Shown: piece after piece, positions 1 through 7,682 of the stretch
Position numbering within the stretch: the stretch's first letter is position 1
Layout: each line of letters starts with the position of its first letter
Source of the DNA: JBBDWJ01 sp040902925
Lineage (GTDB): Bacteria > Acidobacteriota > Terriglobia > Bryobacterales > UBA6623
DNA: 15,384 nt
Direction: 5' to 3'
NCBI GenBank assembly: GCA_040902925.1
Contig: JBBDWJ010000272.1
Location: forward strand, 1-15,384
Position numbers and translations under genes: made by a program
The notes under the pieces: generated by a model
The model's input: the letters and a program-made list of their open reading frames with translations, nothing else
The model's database searches: none
Told to the model about the DNA's origin: nothing

Positions 1-1
1 G

Positions 2-547
2 ACCGGCGGACTGGTGATATTGCGCGGCAACCTGGCGCCGGAAGGCGGCGTGGTGAAGGTGGCGGGCAACAAGCACTTGCAGCATCGCGGTCCGGCGCGC
101 GTATTCGAAAACGAAGAGTCGGCGATGCAGGCGGTGACCAGTAAACAGATTCGACCCAATGATGTGATGGTGATCCGATACGAAGGCCCGTCGGGCGGCC
201 CCGGGATGCGGGAAATGCTTGGCGTCACCGCCGCCATCGTGGGCGAAGGGCTGGGAGAAACCGTCGCGCTGCTTACCGACGGGCGCTTCAGCGGCGCCAC
301 GCGCGGCCTGATGATCGGCCATGTCGCTCCCGAGGCGCAGCGCGGTGGGCCGATCGCCGCTATTCGCGAGGGCGACACCATTGTCATTGACGTCGGCCAG
401 AAGCGGCTCGATGTCGAGCTCGACGATGAAACGCTGCGCAAGCGGCTGGCGGAATGGCAGGCGCCCAAGCTGCGTTACTCGTCGGGCGTGTTCGCAAAAT
501 ACGCGGCGCTGGTTTCGTCGGCGGCGCAGGGCGCGATTACTTCTTAG
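2..547 (+). CDS. ilvD: Dihydroxy-acid dehydratase, C-terminal part (partial at window start)
   Basis: IlvD dehydrates 2,3-dihydroxy-acids to 2-keto acids in valine, leucine and isoleucine synthesis, using an Fe-S cluster and Mg2+ in the cytoplasm. The reading frame is open from base 2, so the first in-frame ATG/TTG codons inside are not the true start; about two thirds of the protein lies outside the window. Visible family motifs are GGLVILRGNLAPEGGVVKVAG at the left edge (C-terminal domain entry), PGMREMLGVTAAIVG, and LTDGRFSGATRGLMIGHVAPEA, the conserved substrate/cofactor segment near the C terminus, followed by the EGDTIVIDV strand. The frame ends with TAG at 545-547. It converges on the HD-GYP regulator gene. 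No truncation or frameshift is visible in the part present. Confidence 0.95.
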   Translation, partial: TGGLVILRGNLAPEGGVVKVAGNKHLQHRGPARVFENEESAMQAVTSKQIRPNDVMVIRYEGPSGGPGMREMLGVTAAIVGEGLGETVALLTDGRFSGATRGLMIGHVAPEAQRGGPIAAIREGDTIVIDVGQKRLDVELDDETLRKRLAEWQAPKLRYSSGVFAKYAALVSSAAQGAITS

Positions 548-683
548 CTCTTCACCTCCTGCGGGCGGAGGGGCGGCACGCGTACAGGTCTTCGCTTCGT
601 CAGGCCCGACCGCCCTTGAGAGGTGTTGGGGTTCGTCGCGCATCCGAAGGGCCTGTCGGCGTGGCTTCAGCAAGGGTCTGACT

Positions 684-1745
684 TCACGGCATCAGCTCTT
701 CGTCCCCGGCTGCATCGGGGTACTGCTTTCGCACGACCTCCAGATCGCGGACCGGAATCTGCAAGAACTCGCGCACCAGCGCCGGGTCGAACTGCCCTCC
801 AGCCATGCGGCCGATCTCTTCGCAGGCTTTGGTGATGGATTGCGCGGGGCGATAGGGGCGGTCGGAGGTGATGGCGTCGAAGGTGTCGACGATGCTGAAC
901 AGCCGCGCCGCGTAGGGGATCGCTTCCCCCTGCAATTGCTGGGGGTACCCCGAGCCGCTGTACTCCTCGTGATGGCTGCGCACGATATCGGCCTCAATGC
1001 GCAGTTCGGGAAATGCGGACAACAACCGATAGCCGATTAGCGGATGCGACCGCATCACCTGCCACTCGTCGGCGGTCAAATTACCCGGTTTTTGCAGCAC
1101 GTTGCGAGGCACGCCGATTTTGCCGATGTCATGCAGCAGGGCGCCGAGGCGCAAGCTGTCGAGCTCCTTCTTCGGCAGGCCGCATCGCCGCCCTAACAGT
1201 ACGGCGTAGGCCGCCACGCGTTTGGAGTGCTGGAAGGTCTCATACCGTTTGAACCCCAGCTTGCGGAAGACATCGCGCAGCCTTTCGGAGCTTTCGAAGT
1301 TGCTGGGTTGCTCGGCTAGTAGTTCGCGAATTGACGCTTGCAGATCTTCCCCGCGCTGGCGCGAGTCCGGCTGTAGATACTTTCCGACGAGCGTCGCCAC
1401 CTCGCTGGGAAGAACCGGCTTTCTCAGGTAATCGTCGGCGCCGGCGTCGATCGCTTCGAGAGCAAGGGCCAGCTCGTAGAGTCCCGAGACGAGAATCACC
1501 GGCATTCCGGGATGCATCGACTTGGCCGAGCGCAGCAACTCGATGCCGCCCAGATCCGGCATCGAGATGTCGGCCAACATCAGGTCGGGGAGTTTCGTCC
1601 CGCGGGTCAGATAGGCGAGCGCCGCCAAACTCTCGCTGAAACAGATGCACTCATAGCCTTCGAACTGCAGTACCTCGGAGAGATAGTTGCGGATCGATTC
1701 CTCGTCGTCCACGACGAGGACCGTGCTGCGGACTGCGGAGAGCAT
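684..1745 (-). CDS. Response regulator with REC receiver and HD-GYP phosphodiesterase domains
   Basis: Predicted two-component output protein that hydrolyses cyclic di-GMP. Residues about 8-125 form a receiver: acidic pair D13/D14, phospho-acceptor D59 in LADISMP, S87 and K109 in LRKP. Residues about 165-345 form an HD-GYP domain: H172, HDIGKIG at 204-210, H233, HHE at 257-259, GSGYP at 263-267 and the DTFDAITSDRPYRPA segment. Metal ligands expected for the family are present. One deviation: the usual Asp of HHExxDGxGYP is Ser262. Length (353 aa) is normal for REC-HD-GYP. The ATG at 1745 is chosen because the receiver starts directly after it; the sequence upstream on this strand is pyrimidine-rich and offers no clear ribosome binding site. 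No cognate kinase lies in the window. Its stop lies about 136 bases from the convergent ilvD stop. Confidence 0.93.
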   Translation of the reverse strand: MLSAVRSTVLVVDDEESIRNYLSEVLQFEGYECICFSESLAALAYLTRGTKLPDLMLADISMPDLGGIELLRSAKSMHPGMPVILVSGLYELALALEAIDAGADDYLRKPVLPSEVATLVGKYLQPDSRQRGEDLQASIRELLAEQPSNFESSERLRDVFRKLGFKRYETFQHSKRVAAYAVLLGRRCGLPKKELDSLRLGALLHDIGKIGVPRNVLQKPGNLTADEWQVMRSHPLIGYRLLSAFPELRIEADIVRSHHEEYSGSGYPQQLQGEAIPYAARLFSIVDTFDAITSDRPYRPAQSITKACEEIGRMAGGQFDPALVREFLQIPVRDLEVVRKQYPDAAGDEELMP

Positions 1746-1829
1746 CGGAAGGAGGGAGGGCCTCAGGGGGCTTATCGGCCGGATTGGGAAAGCTGCTTAG
1801 GCCGCCCCTAACGATTTGCAGACCGCAGC

Positions 1830-2894
1830 TCAGGAAAGCCGGTCGAGGATCGCCTGGCCGATCGCTGAAGTTCCGGCATTGCCTCCCAGATCGGCGGGCA
1901 GCGCCCTACCATCGGCTAAAACGGCTGCCACGGCGTTCTCGACGGCCGCTGCCGCCGCCTCGAGGCCAAAGAATTCGAGCATCATCCCGGCGGTCAGGAT
2001 CATCGCCATCGGGTTCGCAATCCCACGCCCGGCGATGTCGGGCGCCGAGCCATGCGTGGGTTCGAACATCGATGGAAAATCCCGCGACGGGTTGAGATTC
2101 GCACTGGCCGCCAGCCCCAGGCTGCCGGTGATGATGGCGGAAATATCGCTCAGAATGTCGCCGAAAAGATTCGAGGCGACGACCACATCGAAGCTCTCCG
2201 GGCGCCGGATGAAATTCATCGCCGCCGCGTCGACGAGCAGCGATTCGGTTTTGATGTCGGGATACTCGCGGGCCACGTCGGCGAAGGCGTGATCCCACAG
2301 CACCATGCTGTATCCCTGGGCGTTGGATTTCGTGATCGAGGTGACGTGATTCCTACGGTTGCGGCGGCGAGCCAAGTCAAACGCGAAGCGGACGATTCGC
2401 TCGACGCCCCGACGGGTGAAGATCGCCGTCTGAATCGCGACTTCGGCTGGCGTGTGCTCGTAGAGGCGTCCCCCGGCCTGACTGTATTCGCCCTCGGTGT
2501 TCTCGCGCACGACGATCATGTCGATCGAGCCGGGCGGCTTATCCCGCAGCGGCGACGCCACGCCCTGATAGAGCTTGGAGGGCCGCACGCAGGCGTACTG
2601 ATCGAAAGCCCGCCGGATAGGAAGCAGCAACCCGTTCAGCGTGGTGTGATCGGGCACGTCGGGATGGCCGACGGCGCCGAGCAGGATGGCGTCGAAGCCG
2701 CGCAGCAGCTCGATGCCTCTGGCGGGCATCATCCGGCCGTGCGCAAAGTAGTGGGCCGTGCCCCAGTCGAAATGCTCAAACCGGAAGGCCGCCTCATGCC
2801 GCGGGGCAAGGTGTTCGAGCACGCGCAGGGCTTCGGGCATCACTTCCATGCCAATGCCGTCGCCCGCAATCACGGCAACAGAAAACTGCTTCAT
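1830..2894 (-). CDS. Decarboxylating D-malate / tartrate dehydrogenase family protein (isopropylmalate dehydrogenase superfamily)
   Basis: Beta-decarboxylating dehydrogenase of 354 aa, close to the family length. These enzymes oxidise and decarboxylate a 2-hydroxy diacid with NAD+ and Mg2+/Mn2+. The N terminus has the IAGDGIGMEVMPEAL nucleotide-fold motif. FDWGTAHYFAHGRMMP and VVRENTEGEYS (129-138) are characteristic of the TtuC/DmlA subgroup (tartrate dehydrogenase, D-malate dehydrogenase) rather than LeuB or isocitrate dehydrogenase. Substrate arginines R94, R104 and R130, catalytic K189 in SITKSNAQG, metal Asp residues D222, D246 and D250 (NLFGDILSD), and the cofactor segment EPTHGSAPDIAGRG are visible. 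True substrate (D-malate, tartrate or 3-isopropylmalate) cannot be settled from sequence alone. No good Shine-Dalgarno precedes the ATG. It stands alone, not with leuCD or other leucine genes. Confidence 0.88.
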   Translation of the reverse strand: MKQFSVAVIAGDGIGMEVMPEALRVLEHLAPRHEAAFRFEHFDWGTAHYFAHGRMMPARGIELLRGFDAILLGAVGHPDVPDHTTLNGLLLPIRRAFDQYACVRPSKLYQGVASPLRDKPPGSIDMIVVRENTEGEYSQAGGRLYEHTPAEVAIQTAIFTRRGVERIVRFAFDLARRRNRRNHVTSITKSNAQGYSMVLWDHAFADVAREYPDIKTESLLVDAAAMNFIRRPESFDVVVASNLFGDILSDISAIITGSLGLAASANLNPSRDFPSMFEPTHGSAPDIAGRGIANPMAMILTAGMMLEFFGLEAAAAAVENAVAAVLADGRALPADLGGNAGTSAIGQAILDRLS

Positions 2895-3041
2895 AGGGAA
2901 ACTATTGTGGCACAGCGGGCTCCGAGAGCAGGCTGCCAGGTGGATGTCAGGAGGGCAAAAATACCGCAGCGAGGGTGGGAACTACTGACCGCTCGGGCGT
3001 CCGAAAATCCCGAACCAAATCACAGCAAGCGGAGGATGAGA

Positions 3042-3075
3042 CGGGGTGGGCAGCCGTGCCGGCTTTCCCACCCCG
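3042..3075. terminator. Strong palindrome downstream of the porin gene, likely terminator
   Basis: Perfect 9-bp outer stem CGGGGTGGG (3042-3050) / CCCACCCCG (3067-3075) encloses an inner 5-bp stem AGCCG (3052-3056) / CGGCT (3060-3064). It lies about 50 bases past the porin stop on the minus strand. There is no clear T-run on either side, so intrinsic termination is inferred from stem strength and position only; the element may instead be a dispersed palindromic repeat. Confidence 0.5.
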
Positions 3076-3088
3076 CATCGAGAGCCAA

Positions 3089-3112
3089 TAGGGCAACAAG
3101 GCGTTGCCCCTA
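3089..3112. repeat. Short palindrome resembling dispersed intergenic repeats
   Basis: GGGCAAC (3091-3097) and GTTGCCC (3103-3109) form a perfect 7-bp stem with a 5-base loop, flanked by TA on both sides. Short palindromes of this TAGGGGCAAC...GTTGCCCCTA style recur between genes in several environmental bacterial groups, which is why it is called a repeat; copy number in this genome is unknown. Confidence 0.4.
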
Positions 3113-3126
3113 CGAGGAGACGGACG

Positions 3127-4608
3127 CTACTCCGCCGGTCCCAGAATCCACATCATGCCCAAGGTCAGAGTGTCCTGGTTCCCCACGAAGCTGTCGACGC
3201 CCTTGAGGAAGAACGGTGTCGACGACCAATCGCGGCGATACTCCAGCCGGGTAATGAAACGCGGCTCGGGCGCGTACTCAAAGGTCAGAGTGTACTCTTT
3301 GAGAATCTGCTCGACACCGGTTGAGCGCGCTTCGCTGTCGTCAAAATACTCGAAGCGCTGAGCAAGGGCGAACTTATCGACCGGTTGCCACCGCGCGTAG
3401 GTGCCGATGCCCCAGGAGCGCTGCGACGTGCTATCCGGGTTGTTGTTCCAGATACCGTCGTAGTTGATGGCAACGGAAAACTTCTCGTGGAGGGCGGCGG
3501 TCATGTTCCAACTCACATCTTTGAGATGGCCGTCGTTGGTGCCGTTGTTCTCGGGGCCGTGGATGAACGTCAGGGTCGTTATGAAACGGTCGCTTGGGGC
3601 CCACGAGCCCTGATAGCCGAGCGTCTTGCCGGTGTTGTTGTCGCGGGCGTTGTCGAATCCGTTGACGAGCATCAGCCGCCCCGTGAAGGTATCGCTCAGG
3701 GGCATGTTGAAACGGGCGCCCATGTGGGAGAACGGCTCGTTCCAGGCCCACAACAGGCCGCGGGAGTAGTTCCAGTTCAGGTGCGACTCGGCCAATTCCA
3801 GTCCGGCGATGGTTCCGAACAGACCGAAGTCGAAACTGGCGCCATTGTTGAATTCATAGGTTCCAAAAGCTTGTTGGAGGTAGATGACGTCTTCCAGAGG
3901 ACCGTCTTCGAGCCCTTGACGGAAGAGGCGGGCGCCGGAACCAAACCAGATGTCCGTGCGAAAGCCAATCGGCCCCGCTTCGCCTTGCAGTTCGAGTTTG
4001 GCTTGATTCAAGCCAAAGCCCTTGGCGTTGGGGTTTGAATAGTAGAGCGCATTGGTGCCGTCGGAAGGATTGTTGAAGTTGTTGCTGTAGTAGCCGTCGA
4101 CAAGACCGGTAACGGTCAGATTCTGGCCACCCGTGCGCGCCACGCCAACGGGCTGCTCATCCTGCGGCTCCGCCATTACAGGCGCCGACGGCAAACTAGT
4201 AATGGCGGCAAGAGCCTCTCCGTCCGCCACGGCCATTCCCGCCGCCGCTACTTCGGGAGCCGTTCCTTCGGCAGCTACTGCTTCAGGGGCCGCCGTTTCG
4301 GCAGCCGCAACCGAGGGCACCGCAATCGCGGGCGCCGCAACCGCGGGAGCTGTCACCGCCAATTCAGCGGCTTGGCCGGAGGGCGTCGTGCTTTGTGTCG
4401 AAGTAGCAACCTCGGCTTGTTTTTTCTCGAGGCTTTCGGCCAACAGTTGCTCAAGCCGCAGCAGCCGCTGTTTAAGCTCCTCGACTTCCGCTCGCAAAGC
4501 GCTGTCGGAATTTTCCGCGGCACTCGCCGCCTGTTGCGCCAACATGGGAACATTCAGCGCCATCGTGGCCACCATGCCCACCGCGATGACCCTTAAGAAT
4601 CTTTTCAT
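3127..4608 (-). CDS. Outer-membrane beta-barrel porin (BBP2/OmpL-like) with coiled-coil and Ala/Pro/Val-rich linker
   Basis: Predicted channel protein of the outer membrane, 493 aa. A signal peptide (MKRFLRVIAVG then a hydrophobic run, likely cut near residue 24 at LAQQ) is followed by a Leu/Glu heptad region at about 36-66 (coiled coil), then roughly 80 residues rich in Ala, Pro, Val and Glu. The barrel begins about residue 163 with NLTVTGLVDGYYSNNFNNP and shows alternating polar and aromatic strands up to the C terminus (LTLGMMWILGPAE). The closing residue is Glu, not the Phe/Trp commonly found at barrel ends. The ATG at 4608 is preferred to an upstream in-frame GTG at 4641 because AGGAG sits 10 bases before it and the signal peptide begins there. 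Solute is unknown. It stands alone, with long gaps on both sides. Confidence 0.85.
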   Translation of the reverse strand: MKRFLRVIAVGMVATMALNVPMLAQQAASAAENSDSALRAEVEELKQRLLRLEQLLAESLEKKQAEVATSTQSTTPSGQAAELAVTAPAVAAPAIAVPSVAAAETAAPEAVAAEGTAPEVAAAGMAVADGEALAAITSLPSAPVMAEPQDEQPVGVARTGGQNLTVTGLVDGYYSNNFNNPSDGTNALYYSNPNAKGFGLNQAKLELQGEAGPIGFRTDIWFGSGARLFRQGLEDGPLEDVIYLQQAFGTYEFNNGASFDFGLFGTIAGLELAESHLNWNYSRGLLWAWNEPFSHMGARFNMPLSDTFTGRLMLVNGFDNARDNNTGKTLGYQGSWAPSDRFITTLTFIHGPENNGTNDGHLKDVSWNMTAALHEKFSVAINYDGIWNNNPDSTSQRSWGIGTYARWQPVDKFALAQRFEYFDDSEARSTGVEQILKEYTLTFEYAPEPRFITRLEYRRDWSSTPFFLKGVDSFVGNQDTLTLGMMWILGPAE

Positions 4609-4960
4609 AGATACAACTCTCCTGCGAAGTAAGGGATACACGACCGGCTAGGCTCCTGTCGGGAAAATGCTGCTCCGCCCGCTCCTCGCCGTTTTTCAAC
4701 GGCGCAGATTCACAGGAAACGAGGAACGAACTAGTGCTTGGCTTGGAGCAATCCGCGGACTAACCGCCACGGGCTGCGAGTGGCCAACGGTTCTTGGAGC
4801 GGTTCCGCCCCCCTCAGCACCCGATCAAAGAGATATCCACACCAGTCGGAATTCTCTTGACAGCGCGCAACATGGGGCGCCACCGAGTTTGCTCTTGCGG
4901 CCAGATTCAAAATGAATATAGCCTCGAAGCTTATTTGTTCACTCTAAAGGAGGCCTACAG
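4609..4960. other. Intergenic region upstream of the porin gene
   Basis: About 350 bases with no convincing protein gene. It should contain the porin promoter on the minus strand, but I find no clear -35/-10 pair for it. A hairpin GCCGTT (4688-4693), loop TTTC, AACGGC (4698-4703) would lie in the porin mRNA leader. On the plus strand a weak sigma-70-like pair TTGCGG (4895-4900) and TATAGC (4917-4922), 16 bases apart, precedes the mini-ORF at 4961. Confidence 0.5.
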
Positions 4961-5014
4961 GTGGCGCAAGAAGATAATTTTTATCGTAGGGATACAAAAT
5001 CCTTTGCCGCTTAA
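4961..5014 (+). CDS. Possible 17-residue mini-ORF with strong ribosome binding site
   Basis: A near-consensus Shine-Dalgarno TAAAGGAGG (4945-4953) stands 7 bases before a GTG codon at 4961. The frame reads VAQEDNFYRRDTKSFAA and stops with TAA at 5012-5014. Local base composition is richer in A+T than the neighbouring genes. There is no plus-strand gene downstream for it to act as a leader peptide (the next gene is on the other strand), so it is either a free small peptide, a remnant of a lost gene start, or chance. The ribosome site is the only strong argument. Confidence 0.3.
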   Translation: MAQEDNFYRRDTKSFAA

Positions 5015-5033
5015 GGCATAGATAGGAAGAGAT

Positions 5034-5861
5034 TTATCTCAATTGAACAGCGCTTGGGCGGCTCAACAGCGGGCTGCGGAGAAACTGTTGGCAATGCTGC
5101 GGCAACACCTCGGCGCCCAGAAAATTCCGGAATTTATGCAGCAAGTGCCGCTGGCTTCCGCCTTCATGACCGCACTCGCAAAGCAGGTGCGCCAGTTCGT
5201 GCGCCACGGTCGAGTAGCCGTCTTCGGCGCGCTCGATCCAGTGCGTCTTGTAGGCAATCCAGGCGGTGTTCATGTAGGGGTATCGGGATAGCTGATCGAG
5301 GGGCACGTCGCCGCGCTGATACGATCTCGCCAGCTCGTCTTCGCCATCGATGCGGGCGATGAAAAACAGCACCGGCCAATCGGCGGTGCGAGGCATCATC
5401 GCCGAGAGCCGCTGAACTTTGCGGGGGATGTCGGAACCAAGAACAGGTTCGCTGACGTCGATGCGGCGCAGTTCGTTCGGGACGCGCGCTTTGACCAGCC
5501 GGACGCGATCCAGCGCAATTCCGCAGGCGCCCAAAATGTTGGCCGTTTTTCGGACATGGCGCAGAACTCGGGCTTGATTCCAGCTTGTCCCTTCGACAAA
5601 CACGAGGGAGAGGTTCAGGCGATAGTCGTAGGCTGGCGCTCCGTCCGGGTAGATCTCGGTCGAGCGGGCCAGACGCGTTTCCGCGCGCTCAAACCCCGCG
5701 TCGGGCCAGGCGTTGAAGGCCGTTTCCGGCTTTTCTGCGTCAACGGGCTGGGCGACGCCGCGCGGAGCAATCCAAAGAGCCGACAGCAACAGCAGCATGC
5801 AGTAGCACGGGGGCTTCTTGCGGCGCGCGCGTCGTACCGCGATCTCCGGCATGCCGCTCAC
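5034..5861 (-). CDS. Secreted/periplasmic HExxH metalloprotease-like protein
   Basis: Exported putative zinc protein of 275 aa (271 if M4 starts). A basic N region (RRARRKK) and hydrophobic stretch CMLLLLSALWIA, ending near GVAQ, form a signal peptide. The middle holds a VRKTANILGACGIALDRV segment. The zinc motif HELAH is at 221-225, with further His at 232, in HELAHLLCECGHEGG; the metzincin consensus HExxHxxGxxH is not met (Cys at the Gly position, third His one residue later), so it is a relative or a divergent form. Active-site Cys residues 228 and 230 are unusual. The GTG start at 5861 overlaps the TGA of the upstream Usp gene (GTGA); ATG at 5852 is an alternative. As last gene of the carbonic anhydrase-SulP-Usp operon its job is unclear. 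Confidence 0.7.
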   Translation of the reverse strand: MSGMPEIAVRRARRKKPPCYCMLLLLSALWIAPRGVAQPVDAEKPETAFNAWPDAGFERAETRLARSTEIYPDGAPAYDYRLNLSLVFVEGTSWNQARVLRHVRKTANILGACGIALDRVRLVKARVPNELRRIDVSEPVLGSDIPRKVQRLSAMMPRTADWPVLFFIARIDGEDELARSYQRGDVPLDQLSRYPYMNTAWIAYKTHWIERAEDGYSTVAHELAHLLCECGHEGGSQRHLLHKFRNFLGAEVLPQHCQQFLRSPLLSRPSAVQLR

Positions 5862-6820
5862 GTGAACTTCGGCCCCTCGCGCTCCCGGAAGCGCCTATCC
5901 AGCAGCGCCTGCAAGAACGAGAGGCGGCTGCCGAACCGCTTTACGGCAAGCACCGGGATGGGCGTCTGAATCATGGTTTCCTCGGTCTCGCTACCGAGCA
6001 GGATTCCCGCCGACCGGCTGCGGCCTCGCGTTCCCATCACGATCAGGTCAGCCTGGCGCTGTTCGGCCACGCGGCGAATTGTGTCCGCCACGTGGACGCT
6101 TTCTTCAAACAGCGGGTTCAGGCCCACGCCATGCAGTTCGACACGGGCGACGAGCTCCCACAATGCCGCTTCCTCCCTGTCGTGGACGCGTTCCTCATAC
6201 TCCTCGTCGCGCGGCGCGGTGCCTTGCTCGAAGTAAACGTGCAGGGTGTCGACGGACTCCAGCGCTAAGGCCGCCGCGACACGCGTAGCCTCGGCGAGGA
6301 CTTCCGCCGAGCGCTCCGAAAGATCGACTGGAACCAGCATGCGGCGGACTTCGGCCGCGCTGCCTTCCGGCGTCATCCAGACCGAGCAGGGGGCGTTCAT
6401 TGCCAGGCGGCGGGCCAAGGATCTGCGCCCGCTGCGCCGCTTGCGATGCCCGATAAGAATCAGATCACACGCCTGTTCCACGCTGAACGCCAGCAGCGTG
6501 TCCTCTCGTGGGCCGTGCAGGGAGTGAAACGAAAGGCGCGGCTCCGCCGGCCAATCCGCGGCGGCGTCACGGACGAAAGCCTCCAGTTCGAACGGCTCGT
6601 CCCGCATCCGCGCGTGCACAAAGCAGATCTCGGCCGCTACCGAGCGCGACAACAGATTCGCGGCGTAGCGTACGGTTTGCCGGTCGGAATCTTCCGACGA
6701 CACCGCTGCCAGCAACTTGCGATAGATGGGAGGATTCTGGGCCACGTCCAGGGGAATTATCGCAGAACGGGAGAACGCGCCTGCGGAGTCACACGTAAGC
6801 CCGGTCGCTCCAGAGGGCAT
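5858..6820 (-). CDS. Universal stress protein with two tandem Usp domains (second copy in cluster)
   Basis: Cytoplasmic Usp-family protein of 320 aa. Domain 1 (about 33-150) ends with GHRKRRSGRRSLARRLA and then APCSVWMTPEG, lacking the usual ATP-loop spacing. Domain 2 (about 158-295) starts MLVPVDLSERS and has the ATP-binding pattern G-2x-G-9x-G-S: GTRG at 263-266 and GS at 276-277, then PIPVLAVK. This suggests nucleotide binding by domain 2 only. The ATG at 6820 overlaps the end of the preceding Usp gene by 32 bases and has no visible Shine-Dalgarno; a GTG at 6745 is an alternative, as homology seems to begin near IYRKLLAAV (32 onward). Translation is probably coupled. Paralogue of the gene at 6789-7676. 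Confidence 0.88.
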   Translation of the reverse strand: MPSGATGLTCDSAGAFSRSAIIPLDVAQNPPIYRKLLAAVSSEDSDRQTVRYAANLLSRSVAAEICFVHARMRDEPFELEAFVRDAAADWPAEPRLSFHSLHGPREDTLLAFSVEQACDLILIGHRKRRSGRRSLARRLAMNAPCSVWMTPEGSAAEVRRMLVPVDLSERSAEVLAEATRVAAALALESVDTLHVYFEQGTAPRDEEYEERVHDREEAALWELVARVELHGVGLNPLFEESVHVADTIRRVAEQRQADLIVMGTRGRSRSAGILLGSETEETMIQTPIPVLAVKRFGSRLSFLQALLDRRFREREGPKFT

Positions 6821-7676
6821 TGAAAGAAAGGGCGGCGGATGCCTGGGCTTTCACGACCAGAACGGGCACGGTAGATTCGCGCAACGCCTGCTCCGTTTCG
6901 GAACCGAGCAAGACGGCAGCCGAGGGATTCTGCCCGCGCGCACCTACGACGACCAGATCGGCTTTCAGCTTTGCCGCCGTTCTCACGATAGCGCGGCCGG
7001 CAACCTCGTCTTGTTCGATGATCAGCCGCGCCGCAAGCGGACCCAAGTCCAGCTTGGAGAGGAAGGGTTGCGGATCGTTCGCCGCGCTCGGCGATTTCTC
7101 GCGGCAGACATGCAAGAGGTGCAACTCTTCCAGCCCCGCCGAGCCTGCCACCAGCGCGGCGACTCGCACAGCTTCCGCCGCTGAGTCCGAACAGTCGAAT
7201 GCCGCCAAGACCCTGCGGATGCCGGGAGCAGCGCCATTTGGCGCCATCCAGACCGCACACGGGGCAGCGGCGGCAAGGCGCCGGGCCAACGAACGCCGGC
7301 CGCGGCGGCGCGGATCGTGGCCCAACAGGATGGCGTCCGCCTGGAGTTCAGTGGCATACAGCAGGATCTGATCGAGGGGCTCGCCGAGCCGCACGCAACA
7401 ACGCGTGCCGCGGCCGGTGTAGGCATCCCTTTCTATGGCTTGCCGCAGTTCTTCGAGACGCTGCAACTGGTCGTCCGCCGCGCTCGCACTGGCCTTTGCC
7501 GCGGCCGCCGGCGGCGTGGAACCCTGCTGCGCTAAAGGCGATGACTCGCACATCACATTCACATAGGCGAGTTCGGGGGCCGGGTTCAACGCCGCCAAGG
7601 CGCGGGCATAGGGCAAGAGGCCGGCGTTGGATGTGGCGCCGGCCCAGCACACCAGAATGCGGCGAAAACCTGACAC
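6789..7676 (-). CDS. Universal stress protein with two tandem Usp domains (first copy in cluster)
   Basis: Usp-family protein of 295 aa. Domain 1 (about 1-145) starts MSGFRRILVCWAG and ends GHDPRRRGRRSLARRLA, then APCAVWMAPNG. Domain 2 (about 153-277) starts RRVLAAFDCSDSA and carries the full ATP pattern: GARG at 245-248 and GS at 258-259, then VPVLVVKA. It begins 6 bases after the SulP stop and overlaps the next Usp gene, so all are one transcript. The ten residues GRRSLARRLA are identical in both paralogues, showing a local duplication. Usp proteins next to anion transporters are often regarded as regulators of transport or stress response; that role here is inference. Confidence 0.9.
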   Translation of the reverse strand: MSGFRRILVCWAGATSNAGLLPYARALAALNPAPELAYVNVMCESSPLAQQGSTPPAAAAKASASAADDQLQRLEELRQAIERDAYTGRGTRCCVRLGEPLDQILLYATELQADAILLGHDPRRRGRRSLARRLAAAAPCAVWMAPNGAAPGIRRVLAAFDCSDSAAEAVRVAALVAGSAGLEELHLLHVCREKSPSAANDPQPFLSKLDLGPLAARLIIEQDEVAGRAIVRTAAKLKADLVVVGARGQNPSAAVLLGSETEQALRESTVPVLVVKAQASAALSFNALWSDRAYV

Positions 7677-7682
7677 GGCTCT

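Noticed and set aside
601..655. Inverted repeat CAGGCCC/GGGCCTG in the ilvD-HD-GYP gap as a two-way terminator
   Set aside because: The stem is only 7 bp with a 41-base loop and no T-run; too weak to call.
2052..3206. 384-codon plus-strand frame opposite the dehydrogenase gene
   Set aside because: Antisense shadow of a gene with clear family motifs; it has no recognisable domain.
4133..4651. 172-codon Ala/Ser-rich plus-strand frame opposite the porin N terminus
   Set aside because: Antisense of the porin signal peptide and Ala-rich linker; no ribosome site or domain.
4857..4862. Perfect TTGACA box on the plus strand
   Set aside because: No -10 box lies 16-18 bases downstream, so it is not called a promoter.
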